This document shows positions 7,649 through 9,785 of a stretch of DNA of 9,785 nucleotides, piece after piece. The position numbers were made by a program, and so were the translations under genes. The stretch's first letter is position 1. Every line of letters starts with the position of its first letter. The DNA is from GCA-2861595 sp035525365 (GTDB lineage Bacteria > Actinomycetota > Acidimicrobiia > Acidimicrobiales > GCA-2861595): NCBI GenBank assembly GCA_035525365.1, contig DATLEK010000099.1:1-9785 (forward strand). Reading direction: 5' to 3'. Below the pieces are notes generated by a model. The model was given only the letters and a program-made list of their open reading frames with translations. It searched no databases and was not told the origin of the DNA.

Positions 7649-8095
7649 TCAGCGCTCTATTACATGGAAGGTGATCCCGTCAGCCTCTGCGGCAGCCTGC
7701 AGGCCGGGCCCGACGTCGTCGCTGGCCACGGCAATGTCGGCACCGAGGAAATGCGCAGCCGCCAGAGCTTCGGCCATAGCTGTGCCGAGGAGCCGACCTG
7801 CTTCGCGGTGGCGCTGCTGTAGGTCTCCCATCGACCACACAAGGTGCTGCATCGGTACGACGGTGATCTCCTCGATGCGCTCGGTCAGCTCTCGCCGAAA
7901 GCGGGCCACCTCATCCGGGCCGAGTCCCTTCACGTGTCGTGACAAGGGGCCGCCGAGGCCCTGGCGGGCCAGTGCGCCTACGAGGCGGAAGAGCCAGAGG
8001 TTGGTGGTCGCCAGCTCATCTTGTAGGGGCACCAGCACAGACGGAAGCTCGCCGGCAGCGAGATCGCGCACCAGATGGTCGTCCAGGACGATCAC
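7649..8095 (-). CDS. PIN-like small protein, possible VapC-like toxin (second gene of a two-gene operon)
   Basis: A 148-residue soluble protein starting at GTG 8095, 3 nt after the stop of the gene before it and without its own clear ribosome binding site, so it is probably translated by coupling. Its ends look like a PIN-domain nuclease: an N-terminal strand with acidic pair (MIVLDDHLVRDL, D5/D6), and a C-terminal helix-strand unit AMAEALAAAHFLGADIAVASDD, with D126/D127 where PIN proteins carry a metal-binding Asp, then a final strand ITFHVI. The middle (ATTNLWLFRL, RRELTERIEEI) is helical and supplies further acidic residues, but I cannot place the second and third catalytic acids with certainty. 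If it is PIN, it would cut RNA with Mg or Mn. Length suits the family (about 130-150). A non-catalytic PIN-like protein or an unrelated alpha/beta fold remain possible. Confidence 0.6.
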   Translation of the reverse strand: MIVLDDHLVRDLAAGELPSVLVPLQDELATTNLWLFRLVGALARQGLGGPLSRHVKGLGPDEVARFRRELTERIEEITVVPMQHLVWSMGDLQQRHREAGRLLGTAMAEALAAAHFLGADIAVASDDVGPGLQAAAEADGITFHVIER

Positions 8096-8098
8096 CGA

Positions 8099-8581
8099 TC
8101 AGGTTGTGGCGAGATCAGCGTCTTCGAGGGAACGCACGTACTCCAGTTGCCTCTCCCGTGGCAGAACGTGGCGCAGGATTTCGGCGGTGGACGCCTCGGC
8201 GTGGCGGGGCGTGTCCCGGTTCCAGTCCCACTTCCCCTTGAACTTCGCCAGAGCCTCGGCAAGCTCGCGGTCATGGTCCGGTGAGGGAACGAGGACTGCA
8301 TCGATGAGGTCACCGACCGCAGAACCAGCGCGAAAAACCCGTACCCGGTCGCCTGTGGTGGTCGTCGTCAGGCTCGGATAACAGCGAAGGCCCTGGTCGT
8401 TCAGGGCTCGCTCCAGTTCGGGGCCTAGTCGCGCCTTGATCCGGGTTGTGGGTTCGCCGGACAGGTCTCTGAGGCGCCGGGTCAACTCGATTCGGTCGAG
8501 GCTCATGAACGCCTTCGCCTCCCGATCGAGATCCCTCCGGACGGATCGTGCAACTTGAACCAGGTGATCATGAGACGGCAT
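8099..8581 (-). CDS. Uncharacterised 160-residue protein, partner of the PIN-like gene
   Basis: ATG 8581 is preferred because AAAGG (8594-8590) lies 8 nt before it. GTG 8587 would add two residues but leaves only 2 nt to that site. The N-terminal third is helical and charged (HLVQVARSVRRDLDREAKAF, then RIELTRRLRDLSG). The middle resembles a small alpha/beta unit (LGPELERALNDQGLRCYPSL, a Thr run, GDRVRVFRAGSAVGDLIDAV). The end is again helical and acidic. No signal peptide, membrane segment or recognisable DNA-binding motif is seen, and I do not recognise the family. As the first gene of a two-gene operon with a PIN-like protein it occupies the place of an antitoxin, yet it is longer than most VapB proteins and lacks their usual short N-terminal DNA-binding motif. 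Function is therefore open. Confidence 0.7.
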   Translation of the reverse strand: MPSHDHLVQVARSVRRDLDREAKAFMSLDRIELTRRLRDLSGEPTTRIKARLGPELERALNDQGLRCYPSLTTTTTGDRVRVFRAGSAVGDLIDAVLVPSPDHDRELAEALAKFKGKWDWNRDTPRHAEASTAEILRHVLPRERQLEYVRSLEDADLATT

Positions 8582-8587
8582 CTCCAC

Positions 8588-8640
8588 GGCCTTTCGTTAA
8601 ATAATAAGTAAACAAAGTGTAGCGGTCGGTGGGAGGGGGG
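8588..8640 (-). promoter_or_regulatory. AT-rich promoter/operator of the two-gene PIN-like operon
   Basis: About 25 bp (8593-8617) are almost pure A/T with TTT/AAA runs, in sharp contrast to the surrounding GC-rich DNA. On the minus strand TATTAT (8606-8601) matches a -10 box in five of six positions. At 17 nt upstream the -35 candidate is CCGACC, a poor match. Transcription would start close to 8594, giving a leader of about 13 nt. The same island lies upstream of tyrS on the other strand and could serve both directions. Confidence 0.55.
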
Positions 8641-8682
8641 GCAAGTCCGTTTCAAAGGGCCGCGCGTGGCAGGCTGCAGGCG

Positions 8683-9785
8683 ATGGACACCACCGAAGGG
8701 CTGCTCGCCGACCTCCAGTGGCGGGGCCTCGTGCACCAGGTGACCGACACCGAGTTGGGCAAGATCCTGGACAAGGAGTCGCTCACCGCCTACATCGGCT
8801 TCGACCCTTCCGCCGACAGCCTCCAGCTCGGGAACCTGGCCGGGATCCTCAACCTCGTGCGCCTCCAGGGCGCTGGACATCGACCTATCGCATTGGCCGG
8901 CGGCGGCACCGGACTGGTGGGGGACCCGAGCGGCAAGAGCGCGGAGCGGTCACTGCTCACCGCCGAGCAGCTGGAGGCCAACCTCGCCGGGATCAGGGCG
9001 CAGCTCGGCCGCTTTCTCGACTTCGATGCCGGCGCCCTGCTCCTGGACAACGGGGCATGGCTCTGGTCTCTCGGCCTGCTCGAGTTCCTCCGGGACGTTG
9101 GCAAGCACTTCACCGTCAACACCATGATCGCCAAGGAGTCGGTGAGGGCACGGCTGGAGGAGCGGGAGCAGGGCATCTCCTACACCGAGTTCAGCTACAT
9201 GCTCCTGCAGGCCTACGACTTCCTCCAGCTCTACGAGCGCCACGGATGCACGCTGCAGGCCGGCGGGTCCGATCAGTGGGGCAACATCACGATGGGCGTC
9301 GACCTCGTCCGCCGGAGCGCCGGGGCGGCGGTCTACGGCCTCACCACCCCGCTGGTGACCAAGGCCGACGGCACCAAGTACGGCAAGAGCGTCGAGGGGG
9401 CCGTCTGGCTCGACCCGGCCAAGACCAGCCCGTACGCCATGTGGCAGTTCCTGTACAACGCCGAGGACGCCAAGGTGGGGGAGTACCTCCGCTTCTTCAC
9501 GTGGCGCACCAAGGAGGAGGTGGCCGAGCTCGACCGGGCGACGGCCGAGGCGCCGCGCCGCCGCCAGGCCCTGCGGGTGCTGGCGAACGACGTCACCGCC
9601 CTGGTCCACGGGGCGGAGGCGGCGACCCGGGCCGAGGCGGCCGCCGACGCCCTGTTCGCCGGGGACTTCGCGGCGCTCGACCTCGACACGCTGGACGTCG
9701 TGCTGGCCGACGCCCCCGGGCGGCGCCTCCCGCCCGAGGGGCTCAGCGTCACCGAGGCGCTGGTCGTGGCCGACCTCGCCGCCTC
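8683..9785 (+). CDS. tyrS: Tyrosyl-tRNA synthetase (3' end outside window)
   Basis: A class I synthetase that charges tRNA-Tyr. The first 367 residues are present; the window ends before the stop and before most of the C-terminal anticodon/S4-like domain. Landmarks: Y37 and D41 in AYIGFDPSADS, the HIGH region LQLGN (47-51), GGGTGLVGDPSGKSAER, the tyrosine pocket Y172/Q176/D179 (YMLLQAYD), GGSDQWGN (194-201, Q198), and the KMSKS-type loop KYGKS (232-236) within TKADGTKYGKS. Residue spacing matches the Bacillus stearothermophilus enzyme with an offset of three through the catalytic core. The odd point is the HIGH motif: the first His is Gln48, the second Asn51, and the conserved Thr is Ser43. 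The start ATG has only weak AGG-type purines upstream. It is divergent from the PIN-like operon across the AT-rich island; no T-box-like leader was recognised in the short upstream region. Confidence 0.95.
   Translation, partial: MDTTEGLLADLQWRGLVHQVTDTELGKILDKESLTAYIGFDPSADSLQLGNLAGILNLVRLQGAGHRPIALAGGGTGLVGDPSGKSAERSLLTAEQLEANLAGIRAQLGRFLDFDAGALLLDNGAWLWSLGLLEFLRDVGKHFTVNTMIAKESVRARLEEREQGISYTEFSYMLLQAYDFLQLYERHGCTLQAGGSDQWGNITMGVDLVRRSAGAAVYGLTTPLVTKADGTKYGKSVEGAVWLDPAKTSPYAMWQFLYNAEDAKVGEYLRFFTWRTKEEVAELDRATAEAPRRRQALRVLANDVTALVHGAEAATRAEAAADALFAGDFAALDLDTLDVVLADAPGRRLPPEGLSVTEALVVADLAA

Noticed and set aside
7671..8381. Plus-strand frame of 236 codons opposite the PIN-like operon
   Set aside because: Ser/Arg-rich antisense shadow without start signals; the minus-strand pair has an AT-rich promoter, a ribosome binding site and tight spacing.
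8588..8682. T-box or other leader control of tyrS
   Set aside because: The region is too short and contains no T-box consensus or specifier-type stem that I can see.

Overview
The window is very GC-rich with strong G/C bias at third codon positions, several GTG starts and few poly-U terminators. A small secreted resuscitation-promoting-factor (Rpf) type lysozyme-like protein, a transmembrane Ser/Thr kinase and a FadD-type acyl-CoA ligase together point to a high-GC actinobacterium. The exact lineage cannot be fixed from this sequence; an acidimicrobial or other non-model actinobacterium is a guess. No rRNA, tRNA, CRISPR array, insertion sequence or prophage gene was recognised.

Layout, left to right. 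(1) Positions 2-490 (+) are the 3' end of a gene for a probable surface protein: a DUF1349/concanavalin-like beta-sandwich, an 18-proline run encoded by a (CCACCG)n tract, and a basic tail. (2) 533-802 (+) is a small uncharacterised gene. It converges, with a 3-nt gap, on (3) 806-2536 (-), a GspE/PilB-type assembly ATPase with tandem MshEN-like N-terminal motifs. (4) Divergent from it, 2618-4087 (+) is a one-pass membrane Ser/Thr kinase with a non-PASTA outer domain. It is followed after 25 nt by (5) 4113-5126 (+), a PolX-like HhH-PHP phosphoesterase without a polymerase domain. (6) A 17-bp hairpin separates it from the convergent (7) 5246-5629 (-), a compact secreted Rpf-like protein preceded by a leader rich in consecutive hairpins. 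(8) 5884-7449 (-) is an acyl-CoA synthetase. (9) 7649-8095 and 8099-8581 (-) form a tight two-gene operon: a PIN-like small protein preceded by an unknown 160-residue protein, driven from a conspicuous AT-rich island. (10) 8683 to the window end (+) is tyrosyl-tRNA synthetase, divergent from that operon, with an unusual HIGH signature.

How the parts may work together: most genes are independent housekeeping or envelope functions. The only plausible operons are kinase-PHP and the PIN-like pair. The best candidates for undescribed biology are the PIN-like two-gene module, the structured rpf leader, and the catalytic-motif substitution in TyrRS. All three are inferences from reading the sequence and need database or experimental checks.
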